Notes under the pieces: model-generated | Seen by the model: the letters and a program-made list of their open reading frames with translations, nothing else | What the model was told of the DNA's origin: nothing | Databases searched by the model: none | Position numbers and translations under genes: made by a program | NCBI GenBank assembly: GCA_019745325.1 | Contig: JAIETK010000007.1 | Location: 1-56,327 of the forward strand | Source: Nitrosomonas sp. | GTDB lineage: Bacteria; Pseudomonadota; Gammaproteobacteria; Burkholderiales; Nitrosomonadaceae | Direction of reading: 5' to 3' | DNA length: 56,327 nucleotides | Part shown: piece after piece, positions 45,689 to 56,232 of the stretch | Layout: each line of letters opens with the position of its first letter | How positions within the stretch are numbered: the first letter of the stretch is position 1

Positions 45689-48600
45689 TTGCTTTCGAAA
45701 GCCAAGCGGCAAGGTTTCTGGTTGCTGATCGTGTTGGCAACCGTGCTGCTGCTGGTTTCAAGCTGGGTCGCCTGGGAGCAAGAACCTCATCCCGATGCCT
45801 TCCGCGCCGCGCCGGATTGGTTGAGTAAAGATTTCTGGTGGTATCCGTTTGAAATCAATGCGTTCAAATGCCTGCCGGAAATCAGATCAGGTTTGACTGC
45901 AATTCATATGCATACCGACGGGCAGCGTGGCTGGGCGGTGGGATATGACGGTACGATCGTGCATACCCGCGATGGTGGGACAAGCTGGCAGGATCAAGCC
46001 AGCGGGACTCGCGCATCGCTCAATAGCATCACCTTTACGGCCGACGGTCAGCGAGGCTGGGCGGTGGGATATGGCACGATTCTGCACACGGCGGACGGCG
46101 GGAAAAGCTGGCAGGAGCAAGCCAGCTGGACTCGCGCATTGCTCAATAGCATCACCTTTACGGCCGACGGCGAGCGCGGTTGGGCGGTAGGATCTAGCGC
46201 GATTCTGCATACAGAAGACGGCGGAAAAAGCTGGCAAGAGCAAGCCAGAGGGAGTCTTGCATTGTTAAGTAGTGTTACCTTTGCGGCGGACGGGGAGCGT
46301 GGTTGGGCTGTGGGAGGTAGTGGCACGATACTGCATACGACAGATAGCGGGAAAAACTCGCAGGTGCAGAGTCGCGGGATTCGCGCATCGCTTAGTAGCA
46401 TCACCTTTGCCGCCGATGGTCAGCGCGGCTGGGCGGCGGGAAGTGGCGGCACAATGCTGCACACGCTGGACGGTGGAGAAAGCTGGCAGCTGCAAGACAG
46501 CTTGACTCGCGCATCGCTCAATAGCATCACCTTTATGGCCGACGGTCAGCGAGGCTGGGTAGTGGGAGGTAGCGGCCCGATTCTGCACACAATGGACGGA
46601 GGTAAGAATTGGCAACAGATAGCTGCTTATCGCATGTTTCCTGCACCGTGGTTTTATCTGATGCTACTTTTAGTATTGCTGCTGTACGCCTTGGCTTTCG
46701 GTTGGCGTGCACGGCAAATCCGTCAGGTCGGCAAGCAGGAACCTTTCCGGTCGGTTTCCGACCATGCCGCGACCGACAGGCCGGTGAGTCTCGGCGATCC
46801 CGATTTTCTCGGTGCGCGCTGCATTGCGGCGGGATTGACGCGGTTTCTGACCAACGCCAAAACCGAGCCGCCGCTGACGCTGGCGATTACTGGTGATTGG
46901 GGCAGCGGCAAAAGCTCGTTGATGAATTATTTGTTCGCCAGCTTGAAACGTGAGGGATTGCGCCCGGTATGGTTCAACGCTTGGCACCATCGCGAGGAGC
47001 AGAACGTGTTGGCGTCGATTCTCGCTAAGGTGCAGCAACAGGCGATCAAGCCCTGGTGGCATCCGGCGGGGTTCTGGTTTCGCGGGCGGTTGTGGTGGCG
47101 GCGGCATCTGTTGTGGAAGACATTGATGCTGATCACATTGTTTTGTTTTTTCTTTGCCATGACGTGGTTAATCCTGTTGCCCAAAGAAAAATGGCACGAC
47201 ACCCTGCAGTATGCTCGCTACTGGCTTAAAGTCGATCAACCGGTGATATTGAGCATGCGCGGTTTTGAAACGCTTTGCCCGGGCTGGACCGAATCACCGC
47301 GACCGGGCGATGACGCCATTGCTCCGGCAGCAGCCGGGTTGACGCTGGTTCCGGGAAAAAAACCGCAACCAGCTTCCGCGTCGCAAGATACCGGCGAAAA
47401 CCGTCCGGTTCGTGTCAATCACCATTTCGATTCGGTGCAGTGCCAGACATTGCACGGTTTCAGCATGCAGCGGCGTAAGATCGATGCGCTGAATTGCATC
47501 ACCGATGTCACCGGCGCTGCCCAGCAGGCTTGTTTTGCCACGCCGGCGATCTTGCTCGATAACATCGAACGGCAATGGGAAGGGGAGCTTTTGCCAAAAG
47601 ACGAGTCGTTGATCAGAGATGCGCTGGATTTCTTGCAACCGGATTCACCGGTGCCCGCTGCATTGACCGGCTGGATCGCCGCAGCGTTTGCGGCGTTGCT
47701 GTTCATCGCCGGTAAAAGCATGGCGCTGCTCGGCCTGACCTCGATGCAATTTTTTCAGACCGTCGCGAGCCGCTTGCGCGGCGCGCAACAACCGGCCGAG
47801 AAAGTCGGCACCCGGTTGTTGTTTGAAAAGTATTTTCAAGATATCACGGTGCTGTTGGGTAAACGCAGCCTGGTGCTGTTCATCGACGATCTCGACCGCT
47901 GCGACCGCGACTACACGCGGCAAGTGTTGGAAGTGACCAATTTTCTGTCGAGTTCCGGCGCACTGTTCATCGTCATCGGCATGGCGCCGCGCTATGTGCT
48001 GGCGAATGTCACGCTGAGTTTTCAGGACACCGCCAAGGCGGTGCACGAAGCCGATATGCGCAACGGCAAAACTCCGCCGGGGCACGATCCGAACGCGGGA
48101 CAAAGCTGGTTCGCGCAGCATTATTTGCAAAAACTGATCAATATCGAAGTGCCGGTACCGAAACCCGATGCCGGGCAAGTCAAAGCGCTGTTGAAGAACG
48201 AGGCGCAAAGCCAGGCACAAGAAGAAGACCGCAAGCTCGAACGGCTGGAAAAATCGGAAAAGCGCATCGACGATGCGCTGAAGCTGCTCGGCAAGCTATT
48301 CCGCATTGCACTGTTGTTGGGTGTGACCGGTTACGCGATTTATCTGGCCGGATGGGGGTTTGATGCCAAACCGGTTACGCCGCCAGCGCCTGAGTCAGCG
48401 CCAAGCCCGGCTGCCATCCCCTCCAAAGCACCTGATAAAACCGGGCAAACGGATCAACCCACACGAGATGTTCCGGAACGCACCGATGACACCGGAAATA
48501 CGGAACGAGAAATCGTCATTCCGGCACCTAGCAGATCGGAAAGTTTTGTGACCTGGCCGCTGTGGACGGGGATCTTGGCGGTTGCGTTTGTCATGCTGCT

Positions 48601-49111
48601 GGTTTCAGCGGTGTATTGGTTGATACGTAAACAGGATGCATTGAACGATCAGCGCTGGTTATGGCTGAAACCGCTGCTGAAGCGGCTCAAAGTGACGCTG
48701 TTCGGCCCGGAAGTGACGCAGGACACGAAAGATTTTACCGATGCGCTGGATATCTGGTACGAGCTGATCGCCCGCAAAGACCCGACGCCGCGCAATATCA
48801 AGGCGTTCAAGAACCATCTGCGCTATCTCGTCAGCCGCGACAATCAAACGCCTGAAAACAGCCGAGAAGCCCATCTAGTGGCGCTGGCGACGCTGTTTTA
48901 TGTGTATCCGAAGGTGTTTGATAAGTTGACTGCCCGGATAGTTGGTTCTGACACGATATCTGCATCGGATTTTGAAACGCAGTGGCCAGATTTGCAGAAA
49001 ACGTTGAGCGCGCATCAGGATGCTTTTGGCCGGTTGCCTTCCGCAGATGACATCGCTTTTTATCGGCGTATGATCCAGGACATGCAGATTCATCGGCCCA
49101 GCGAGGATTGA
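45689..49111 (+). CDS. Membrane KAP-family NTPase fused to Ycf48/BNR-like repeats
   Basis: A 1140-residue protein; the only usable in-frame start after the stop at 45578 is TTG 45689. A membrane anchor follows at residues 10-26. Six 41-42-residue repeats (about 77-310) of the form DGQRGWAVG-x-G-TILHT-DGGKSWQ resemble Ycf48/BNR beta-propeller blades. After a second membrane helix (about 320-337) comes a KAP NTPase: Walker A GDWGSGKSS at 402-410, then HHRE, paired helices inserted near 475-495 and 655-675, and Walker B FIDDLDRCD at 731-739. Two more helices lie near 872-890 and 955-978. KAP proteins include the phage-exclusion protein PifA, but most are uncharacterised. Whether the propeller is periplasmic is inferred from topology. 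Confidence 0.82.
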   Translation: MLSKAKRQGFWLLIVLATVLLLVSSWVAWEQEPHPDAFRAAPDWLSKDFWWYPFEINAFKCLPEIRSGLTAIHMHTDGQRGWAVGYDGTIVHTRDGGTSWQDQASGTRASLNSITFTADGQRGWAVGYGTILHTADGGKSWQEQASWTRALLNSITFTADGERGWAVGSSAILHTEDGGKSWQEQARGSLALLSSVTFAADGERGWAVGGSGTILHTTDSGKNSQVQSRGIRASLSSITFAADGQRGWAAGSGGTMLHTLDGGESWQLQDSLTRASLNSITFMADGQRGWVVGGSGPILHTMDGGKNWQQIAAYRMFPAPWFYLMLLLVLLLYALAFGWRARQIRQVGKQEPFRSVSDHAATDRPVSLGDPDFLGARCIAAGLTRFLTNAKTEPPLTLAITGDWGSGKSSLMNYLFASLKREGLRPVWFNAWHHREEQNVLASILAKVQQQAIKPWWHPAGFWFRGRLWWRRHLLWKTLMLITLFCFFFAMTWLILLPKEKWHDTLQYARYWLKVDQPVILSMRGFETLCPGWTESPRPGDDAIAPAAAGLTLVPGKKPQPASASQDTGENRPVRVNHHFDSVQCQTLHGFSMQRRKIDALNCITDVTGAAQQACFATPAILLDNIERQWEGELLPKDESLIRDALDFLQPDSPVPAALTGWIAAAFAALLFIAGKSMALLGLTSMQFFQTVASRLRGAQQPAEKVGTRLLFEKYFQDITVLLGKRSLVLFIDDLDRCDRDYTRQVLEVTNFLSSSGALFIVIGMAPRYVLANVTLSFQDTAKAVHEADMRNGKTPPGHDPNAGQSWFAQHYLQKLINIEVPVPKPDAGQVKALLKNEAQSQAQEEDRKLERLEKSEKRIDDALKLLGKLFRIALLLGVTGYAIYLAGWGFDAKPVTPPAPESAPSPAAIPSKAPDKTGQTDQPTRDVPERTDDTGNTEREIVIPAPSRSESFVTWPLWTGILAVAFVMLLVSAVYWLIRKQDALNDQRWLWLKPLLKRLKVTLFGPEVTQDTKDFTDALDIWYELIARKDPTPRNIKAFKNHLRYLVSRDNQTPENSREAHLVALATLFYVYPKVFDKLTARIVGSDTISASDFETQWPDLQKTLSAHQDAFGRLPSADDIAFYRRMIQDMQIHRPSED
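45917..46620 (+). repeat. Six tandem 123-126-bp coding repeats
   Basis: Units begin at 45917, 46043, 46166, 46289, 46415 and 46541, each encoding one WAVG...DGGKSW blade. Segments such as TCAATAGCATCACCTTTA are nearly identical between units, indicating recent duplication or gene conversion. Copy number may vary between strains. Confidence 0.85.
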
Positions 49112-49265
49112 TCATTCGTTTTGACAGTCTTTCTTAGTTTAATCAAATAATTAATATAGCGTAATTTTTTTACCCTATTCGAGTAATTCGTTTACCTGGC
49201 TGTTGGGTAGAATCGGAAGATTGGCGTCTTTTTAAGCATCTTCTAGGTTAAGAGCAGAATTACTC

Positions 49266-52200
49266 ATGAATGACAGGCAACTCGAAATTATCCGGACTGT
49301 GGTGGCAATGTTCGATGCGGCGCCCGGCGCGCCGTATTTAAGGGAATTCGAAGCATTCGTTAATAACGCCGGGACCGTAAAAGCGCTTGCCGCTGCGCTT
49401 GCGCAAACCGGCGTTTTTCAAAATTCCTTTTATTCCGATACGTTATCCAACAATTCATTCGCCCGGCAGTTTGTCGAAAATACGACCGGCTCGCTGGCGG
49501 CCAGGGAGCATAAATCCTGGGCAATATCAGAAATCGAGAAGCTGTTGAATGCCGGTGAATCGCGCGGTGGCGTGATGCATTGGGCGGCTGCGGCGCTGGC
49601 GGCGGTCGATCCGGATAATGCTGCGTGGGGAGCGGCTGCCCGGCAATTGAATAACAAAATCGAGGTGGCGGCTCATTACTCCGTCGATCTCAAGGGAGCG
49701 GCGGCTAGCCTGGCAGTTTTGCAAGCGATTCTCGCTGAGGTGACTGACGACCCGGCAACGGTCGGCCCGGCTAAGGCGCTTGTTGAATCGGGTATTACCG
49801 GAAAAGCCATCGATGGCTATATCAAGGATGCCGTAGTGTTTGCGGATCTGGACGGCAATGGCAGCCTCAGCCCCGGAGAGCTTTCCGCTACGACCGATGC
49901 ATCGGGTGGTTTTACGTTGCCCGGAGTCAACGCGTTTGGTCAATTGATCGTGGCGGGCGGGATTGATATTGCGACCGGGAAAGTGTTTGAAGGGCGCATG
50001 CTGGCGCCGCCCGGCGCTACCGTCATCAATCCGCTGACGACGCTGTTCATTAAGCTGGAGCAGGCTGATGCCAAGGTTGCCGGGGATGCGGCGGGCAAAC
50101 TTACGGCAGCGCTGGGATTGCCATCCACTTTTTCATTCCTGCATTACGATCCCATTTTCGAAGCTAACCGTACCGATACCTCAGCTGCTGAGACCGCAGA
50201 AGCGGTGGCGATTCAGGCAATGATCGCCCAGATCCAAATTGCGGTCAGTCAAACAGCCGCTTTCCTGAGCGGCGCCGGCGTACCGGCGGACGAAGCAGTC
50301 ATCATCAATTGGGCTTATGAGGCATTGGCCGCGAACATCGCCAGTGCCGCCGAATCCGTCGATTTAACTGCCAGCAGCTTTATTGCGCAACTGATTCAAG
50401 ACACTACGGTGCTGGCAGGCGCTGACAATGCGATGCTGTTTAAAGTCGGCGCGATGTTGGATGAGGTTGCGACCGCGGTCGCGTATCTGAACCGAGCAGT
50501 TGACGCTACGATTGTAAACAATGACGACACGATAACGCACAGCCTGGCCAGTATTGCAGCGGTACAGATGGTATCCGAGAACATCGAGAATTTGTTGCAA
50601 ACGGGCGCAGAGCAAGGGAATATCCGCAGCGCGACAGCCTTGACCGAAGGCACGGCGCTGACCAGCGCGATTGAGGCGGCAGGCGCGCTGGTTGGCGATG
50701 TCACCGGCGACGGCAAGGCTGATCCGCTGCCGCCCTCGTCGATCCCTTCAAGCGGCGGTTCGGCGCCCTCTGCGCCATCCACTGGTTCCTCGGGGTACTT
50801 GGCAACCGATGCAACGGCGTTCAGCGGGACTGCGGCGGACGATACCTTATCGATTTCAACGTCGGCGGCGTGGACACCGCTGGTAATGACGGCAGTGCTA
50901 TTGGACGGCGGTGGCGGCAGCAATACCTTGAGCGTTCAGGACGGTTCGAGCATTGCCGCGGCGCTAGTCGTGAATTTTTCCAATTTGAGTTTCGATGCCA
51001 CCGGCGTGACCGGCACGCATGACGTCACCCTGTCGGCATCGCAAAACCAGATGTTCACCGGCACGATCACAGCCGCTGGCAGCGGCGCCAACAGCGAAAG
51101 AATCATCATTACCGGCGACGGCGCGGTAACTACTTTATCCGGCGTGGAGCAATACAGCATCGGCGATGATTCCACCAATGCGCGAACAATCACCGTTAGC
51201 CAAGTGGGCGCCAGCGTTACCGCCGATGCTTCGACAGATGCCGTGACGTTCAACGCCGGTGCGTTAGCGATCACCGGCACGCTGACCGGCGATTCAACCG
51301 TTGACGACGTGTTGAGTTTGAGTAACGGCGCGGACATCAGCGGCGCCACGATTACCCAAATCGAAGCTTTAACGCTGGCATCGGGCGCTGCAGTAACGAT
51401 GAAGGCCAGTCAAAATCAGGCATTCACCGGTACCGTCACCGCACCCGGCAGCGGTTCGAGCGGGGAGAAAATCATCGTGACCGGCGACGGCGCGGTAACG
51501 GCGCTATCCGGTATTGAAACCTATGAGCTGGGCGACGACAGCACCAATGCACGGTCTGTAACCACCGGGTCGGCTGCGTTGAATCTGATTGCCAATCAAG
51601 CCAGCGATACCGTGACCGTCAATGCGTCATCGCTGGCGCAGAACACGGCATTGACGGTTTCCGATACCAGCGCTTCGGCGTTGACAGTCAGTAGCTTGGT
51701 GGGCGATCTGGCCGCTACCAAACTGACCGGTGTACTGACCGTCACCACTGCAAATGCCGCCGATAACGGCATCAGCATCACCACCGGTTCGGCGGCGGCG
51801 TCGATCAATGTTGCCGCCGGTGCGGCATCCGATACCGTCAGCATCGATGCAACCGCATTGGCTAACAATACCAGCCTGACCGTTACTTCCGGCGGTGCGG
51901 CTGCGGGTACCGTGAATATTACCGGCTTGAGCGGCAATCTGACGGTATCGAATCCTACCAGCGGCACGATCGGTGTTGCGGTAGCTGATAACACTGTCGA
52001 CGACGGCATTGCGATCACAGCAGCGGCAGCCAATCTGGCGATTACCGGCGTCGCTGATGGCGATACCGTGACGGTGACGGGGTTTACCGGTTCGATCTTG
52101 ACCGGCGCGATCGGCGGCTCCACCGGAAAATTCAACATTACCGCCGGTACCGGCACCAGCAGCATTTCTACCGCTGCCGGTGATGATACCTTTACGTTTG

Positions 52201-54761
52201 CCGCCGGCACCGGACTCACCAGCGCGGATACCGTCGATGGCGGTACCGGCACGGACACGGTGGCGCTGACCAGCAATACCGCGGTTGCCGCTACCAACTT
52301 CAACAACGTCAAGAATATCGAGGTCATCACGGTTGCCAACACCAATACGGCCGTGGCGATTACCACCCAGGATACGCTGGTGGCGGCCGGTGCGATGCTG
52401 ACTCTTTCAAACGCGGCTAATTCCGGCATTCTGACCTTCAACGGCAGCGCCGAAACCAACGGTCAGTTTAATATCACCGGCGGTACCGGCGTCGATAACA
52501 TTACCGGCGGTGCTGGCGACGATACTTTCAAATTTGTTGCCGGAACCGGTCTAACCACGGATACGGTCAACGGCGGCACAGGGACCGACACGGTGACGCT
52601 GACCGGCACCACCGCCGTAACGGCGACACAATTCAATAATGTCAGCAATATCGAAGCGATTACGCTGCCGGATATGGTGAATACCTCGGTGGCTATTACC
52701 ACCGTCAGCGCGTTGGTTGCTTCCGGGGCCACATTGACGCTATCGAATGCGGCCAATGCGGGTGTCTTGACGTTTAACGGCGCCGCCGAAACCGACGGGC
52801 ATTTTAAAATAACCGGTGGCTCCGGCAATGATACGATTACCGGCGGTTCCGGTAACGACACTCTTACTGGCGGCAGCGGTAGCGATAGCATCACCGCCGG
52901 TACCGGCAGCGATACGCTTTCCGGGGAATTGGGTAACGATACGTTTACGCTGGCAGCGGTCAGCGGATTGACGCAAGCGGATGTCATCGACGGCGGGGCG
53001 GGCAGTGACACGGTGGCATTGACCGGCAACACGGCATTTACCGCCAGCAATGATTTTGACAATGTCAGCAATATCGAAACCATTACATTGGCCAATACCA
53101 GTACCGCTGTTTCCATTACGACCAAAGATACCCTGGTGGCTGCCGGGGCAACATTGACGCTTTCTACCTCTACCACCGGTGGATTAACTTTTAACGGCGC
53201 GGCGGAAACCGACGGCGCTTTTAGCATCACCAGCAGCGGTGCATCCAATGACACGATTACCGGCGGCAGCGACGCCGACAGCATCACTTGCGGTACTGGC
53301 ACGGATTCCATCGCGGGTGGCGGCGGTGACGATGCCATTACGTTTGCTGCCGGCACCGGTTTAACCACCGCGGATACCGTGGACGGCGGCAGCGGCATCG
53401 ATACGGTTGCGCTGACCGGAACCACGGCAGTTGCAGCGACCAATTTCGACAATGTCAGCAATATCGAAGTGATCACGGTGGCGAATACCACGACAGCAGT
53501 GGCGATTACCACGAAAGATACACTGGTTGCCGCGGGTGCTGCGCTCACATTGCAAGCAATCACTCTGACCAGCGGGGTGCTGACTTTTGACGGCAGCGCA
53601 GAAACCGATGGCACATTCGCTATTACCGGTGGAAGTGCTGGAGATACCATCAAAGGCGGGTCGGGCAACGACACACTCGACGGCGGCGCGGGCAGTAACA
53701 ATATCACGCCGGGTTTGGGTAATGATACGGTTATCAGCGGTTCCGGCAACGATATTTTTTCGTTCGCGGCGGTTACCGGCTTAACCAGCGCCGACAGCGT
53801 TGATGGCGGTTCGGGCACGGATACCGTGGCACTGACTGGTAATGCGGCATTCACTGCTGCCTCTGATTTTGATGCTGTCAAAAATATCGAAGCCATCACG
53901 TTATCGAATACCAATACCGACGTATCCATTACTACTAAGGATACATTGGTTTCCGCAAGTGCTGCATTAACCTTAACGAATGCTGCCAATTCCGGGGTTT
54001 TGGCTTTTAACGGCAGCGCGGAAACCGACGGTACGTTCACCGTTAGCGGCGGCACCGGGAACGATGTTATTACCGGCGGTGCCGGTAGTGATACGCTGAG
54101 CGGCAGCACCGGCAGCGATACCCTGGTGGGCGGGGGCGGGAATGACACGATCACCAGCGGCGCCGGCAGTGACAGTATTACCGGGAATGGCGGTGCTGAC
54201 AGCATAACGCTGGGCAGCAGCGCCAATGATAATACCCGGCAGACAATTATTTACAGCGCGGCAGCGGATGGCGCGGCCTCCGGTGCAAGCAGTGGCGCCG
54301 ATTCGGTTATCCAATTCGATGCGAATGCCAACGACGCCACCGATGATTTAATTCAAATAACTGCAACATTGAAAACACTGCTTGATGACGATAGCGACAA
54401 TAGTCTCGATTATTCAACGGCGGATGGTGCCGATGGCGGCAATCAAGCCATCACGGGGGGAACCGATCAGGAAGCGACCGTGCTGGCGGATGCCGAAATC
54501 GAAATTGCATTATCGGCATTTACCACACCCGGATTGGCTAATGTTGTGGCCGAACTGGGCGAGGAAATCGATTTCAGCAGTATCGCAACCGGCGAAGAGC
54601 ACCTGTTCATCATCAATTTTTCCGCTACCCAATCGGCTGTGGTGGAGTATACGGCTGGCACGGGAGGCGGCGACACCATCGCGGCAGCGGATATCCAAGT
54701 CTTGGGTATTGTCACGCACAATGACGGCACCGGTTTGGCGGCTGGCAATCTGACATTTTAG
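49266..54761 (+). CDS. Giant RTX-type secreted surface protein (S-layer-like)
   Basis: An 1831-residue, Gly/Thr/Asp/Ala-rich protein with almost no cysteine. Residues 1-165 look like the DUF4214-type start of S-layer and adhesin proteins. An EF-hand-like DLDGNGSLSPGE lies near 195, and a Pro/Ser-rich linker near 480-505. A beta-rich region with three repeats of the AFTGTVTAPGSG type follows. Then come five longer repeats (from about 992) with RTX-like GGSGNDTITGG calcium motifs. The C-terminus ends in hydrophobic LTF, as in type I secretion signals; no N-terminal signal is present. No ABC/MFP transporter is in the window. Role as S-layer, adhesin or biofilm protein is inferred. Confidence 0.82.
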   Translation: MNDRQLEIIRTVVAMFDAAPGAPYLREFEAFVNNAGTVKALAAALAQTGVFQNSFYSDTLSNNSFARQFVENTTGSLAAREHKSWAISEIEKLLNAGESRGGVMHWAAAALAAVDPDNAAWGAAARQLNNKIEVAAHYSVDLKGAAASLAVLQAILAEVTDDPATVGPAKALVESGITGKAIDGYIKDAVVFADLDGNGSLSPGELSATTDASGGFTLPGVNAFGQLIVAGGIDIATGKVFEGRMLAPPGATVINPLTTLFIKLEQADAKVAGDAAGKLTAALGLPSTFSFLHYDPIFEANRTDTSAAETAEAVAIQAMIAQIQIAVSQTAAFLSGAGVPADEAVIINWAYEALAANIASAAESVDLTASSFIAQLIQDTTVLAGADNAMLFKVGAMLDEVATAVAYLNRAVDATIVNNDDTITHSLASIAAVQMVSENIENLLQTGAEQGNIRSATALTEGTALTSAIEAAGALVGDVTGDGKADPLPPSSIPSSGGSAPSAPSTGSSGYLATDATAFSGTAADDTLSISTSAAWTPLVMTAVLLDGGGGSNTLSVQDGSSIAAALVVNFSNLSFDATGVTGTHDVTLSASQNQMFTGTITAAGSGANSERIIITGDGAVTTLSGVEQYSIGDDSTNARTITVSQVGASVTADASTDAVTFNAGALAITGTLTGDSTVDDVLSLSNGADISGATITQIEALTLASGAAVTMKASQNQAFTGTVTAPGSGSSGEKIIVTGDGAVTALSGIETYELGDDSTNARSVTTGSAALNLIANQASDTVTVNASSLAQNTALTVSDTSASALTVSSLVGDLAATKLTGVLTVTTANAADNGISITTGSAAASINVAAGAASDTVSIDATALANNTSLTVTSGGAAAGTVNITGLSGNLTVSNPTSGTIGVAVADNTVDDGIAITAAAANLAITGVADGDTVTVTGFTGSILTGAIGGSTGKFNITAGTGTSSISTAAGDDTFTFAAGTGLTSADTVDGGTGTDTVALTSNTAVAATNFNNVKNIEVITVANTNTAVAITTQDTLVAAGAMLTLSNAANSGILTFNGSAETNGQFNITGGTGVDNITGGAGDDTFKFVAGTGLTTDTVNGGTGTDTVTLTGTTAVTATQFNNVSNIEAITLPDMVNTSVAITTVSALVASGATLTLSNAANAGVLTFNGAAETDGHFKITGGSGNDTITGGSGNDTLTGGSGSDSITAGTGSDTLSGELGNDTFTLAAVSGLTQADVIDGGAGSDTVALTGNTAFTASNDFDNVSNIETITLANTSTAVSITTKDTLVAAGATLTLSTSTTGGLTFNGAAETDGAFSITSSGASNDTITGGSDADSITCGTGTDSIAGGGGDDAITFAAGTGLTTADTVDGGSGIDTVALTGTTAVAATNFDNVSNIEVITVANTTTAVAITTKDTLVAAGAALTLQAITLTSGVLTFDGSAETDGTFAITGGSAGDTIKGGSGNDTLDGGAGSNNITPGLGNDTVISGSGNDIFSFAAVTGLTSADSVDGGSGTDTVALTGNAAFTAASDFDAVKNIEAITLSNTNTDVSITTKDTLVSASAALTLTNAANSGVLAFNGSAETDGTFTVSGGTGNDVITGGAGSDTLSGSTGSDTLVGGGGNDTITSGAGSDSITGNGGADSITLGSSANDNTRQTIIYSAAADGAASGASSGADSVIQFDANANDATDDLIQITATLKTLLDDDSDNSLDYSTADGADGGNQAITGGTDQEATVLADAEIEIALSAFTTPGLANVVAELGEEIDFSSIATGEEHLFIINFSATQSAVVEYTAGTGGGDTIAAADIQVLGIVTHNDGTGLAAGNLTF
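52239..54120 (+). repeat. Five long repeats in the RTX protein gene
   Basis: Units begin at GG-G-DTVALT-like sequence at 52239, 52572, 52992, 53385 and 53805 (111 to 140 codons each). Each runs through NFDNVSNIEVITVAN, AAGATLTLSNAANSG, LTFNGSAETDG and a variable RTX block. The length variation is in the RTX block. Confidence 0.85.
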
Positions 54762-54879
54762 TCCCTTGTACGCTTCATGCCGCGATTCGCGGCAATGGCA
54801 GCAACAGTTAATCTACGTAATAGTTTAGAATTAGCCATTTTTGATTGCTTCAACAGCATTCATCGCCAATTAGTTATCC

Positions 54880-55755
54880 ATGAAAGTCAATAAACCATTC
54901 CGCCCCCCGAGGAAAAAAACACCGGCAACCTCGCGTGTTCCCGCTAAGGCGATCGCAACGCCGCCAGATAAGCAACCTCCGGTAACGCCCAAATCACTCG
55001 CCAAGCAGCCAGCGGCAAGTTTTAAGCTGCAAAAGGTATTGGCGCAAAAAGGATTGGGTTCTCGGCGGGAGATGGAAGAGTTGATTGCCGCCGGGCAAGT
55101 TACTTTGAATGGCCAGGTTGCGCAACTCGGTGACCGTGCCGGACCGGACGATGTGATTCGTATCGGCAGGCGAACCATCCGTGTTCATTTCAATGAAGAA
55201 TTACCCAAAGTGCTGTTGTACCACAAACCTGAAGGAGAAATTGTCAGCCGGGACGATCCGCAAGGCCGCCCGTCGGTGTTCGATAAATTACCGCATTTGC
55301 GGTCATCGAAGTGGATTGCAGTCGGACGCCTCGATTTCAACACCAGCGGTTTGCTGATTTTCACCAGCGATGGCGTGCTGGCTAACCGCTTGATGCACCC
55401 CCGGTTTGAGATGGAACGCGAATACGCGGTACGGATACTCGGTGAATTGACTGAAGAACAAATGAAACAATTAACCACCGGCGTAACGCTCGACGATGGG
55501 CAAGCGGCTTTCACTTATTTGGCCGATGAGGGAGGCGAGGGCGCTAATCACTGGTATCGTGTCATTTTAAAGGAAGGCAAAAACCGTGAAGTGCGACGCA
55601 TGTTTGAAGCGATTGGCATCACCGTCAGCCGCTTGATGCGCGTGCGCTTTGGACCAATCAATTTACCGTCGCGTCTTAAACGCGGGCAATGGTTGGAGCT
55701 GGATGAAAAAGAAACGCGGCGGTTATTGGCACTGATCAAACGCGATGTAATGTAA
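54880..55755 (+). CDS. rluB: 23S rRNA pseudouridine synthase (RluB-type)
   Basis: A 291-residue enzyme modifying a uridine of 23S rRNA (position 2605 in E. coli numbering, by family). A basic tail (to about 45) precedes an S4 RNA-binding domain ([29 protein letters not shown]). The catalytic domain has [17 protein letters not shown] with nucleophile D152 and later [14 protein letters not shown]. Gene order with rpsT is core genome. Confidence is high for the family, slightly less for RluB over RluE/F. Confidence 0.92.
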   Translation: MKVNKPFRPPRKKTPATSRVPAKAIATPPDKQPPVTPKSLAKQPAASFKLQKVLAQKGLGSRREMEELIAAGQVTLNGQVAQLGDRAGPDDVIRIGRRTIRVHFNEELPKVLLYHKPEGEIVSRDDPQGRPSVFDKLPHLRSSKWIAVGRLDFNTSGLLIFTSDGVLANRLMHPRFEMEREYAVRILGELTEEQMKQLTTGVTLDDGQAAFTYLADEGGEGANHWYRVILKEGKNREVRRMFEAIGITVSRLMRVRFGPINLPSRLKRGQWLELDEKETRRLLALIKRDVM

Positions 55756-55850
55756 AAAGCAGCGATACACCGCTTACTTACAAGTTGCGCTAGAAAAGAA
55801 AAGAAAGTAACATTCGTGCTTTTCCAAAGATAAGGGTTTGGGGGTTATTA

Positions 55851-56114
55851 ATGGCTAATAGTGCACAAGCGAGAAAACGTGCTAGACAAGCTATCAAAAG
55901 AAGAGCGCATAATGTTCATTTGCGATCGCAACTGCGTACCGCCATTAAGTCGGTAAGAAAAGCAATTGCGGGTGGCGATAAAGAAGCGGCTAAAAGTGTG
56001 TTTATTGATTCAGTGGGAACGATCGATTCAATAGCCGGTAAAGGTATTATTCATAAAAATAAAGCATCACGTTACAAAAGCCGATTGTCTTCAGCGATTA
56101 AGTTGATGAATTAA
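55851..56114 (+). CDS. rpsT: 30S ribosomal protein S20
   Basis: An 87-residue, very basic protein: [21 protein letters not shown] at the N-terminus and [20 protein letters not shown] near the C-terminus are S20 signatures. It binds 16S rRNA early in small-subunit assembly. GGGGGTTATTA precedes the ATG. Confidence 0.97.
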   Translation: MANSAQARKRARQAIKRRAHNVHLRSQLRTAIKSVRKAIAGGDKEAAKSVFIDSVGTIDSIAGKGIIHKNKASRYKSRLSSAIKLMN

Positions 56115-56147
56115 TTGGTTAAAATATAATCTTCAATGATTCATTGA
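56103..56147 (+). promoter_or_regulatory. Promoter for the gene at the right edge
   Basis: TTGATG (56103-56108) and TATAAT (56125-56130) are spaced by 16 bases, the first overlapping the end of rpsT. A perfect small palindrome TCAATG-ATT-CATTGA (56133-56147) lies at the expected transcription start and could be an operator or 5' hairpin. The leader to the next ATG is about 95 bases. Confidence 0.55.
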
Positions 56148-56232
56148 TTACGCTAACCATATAATCAAGATATCCAGAAGAAGATATTTAAGAGCAAATG
56201 AAGAAATTAATGGAAAACCAAAGGAGAGAGAG

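Noticed and set aside
47645..48220. Open frame of 191 codons antisense to the KAP gene
   Set aside because: It is Arg/Gln/His-rich and overlaps the conserved KAP Walker B region on the other strand, typical of a shadow frame in GC-rich coding DNA.
52463..54226. Long open frame (587 codons) antisense to the RTX gene, and another at 51596-52459
   Set aside because: They are mirror readings of the repetitive Gly/Thr/Asp-rich coding strand; the proteins are Val/Pro/Ser-rich with no domain, and the plus-strand gene is clearly real.
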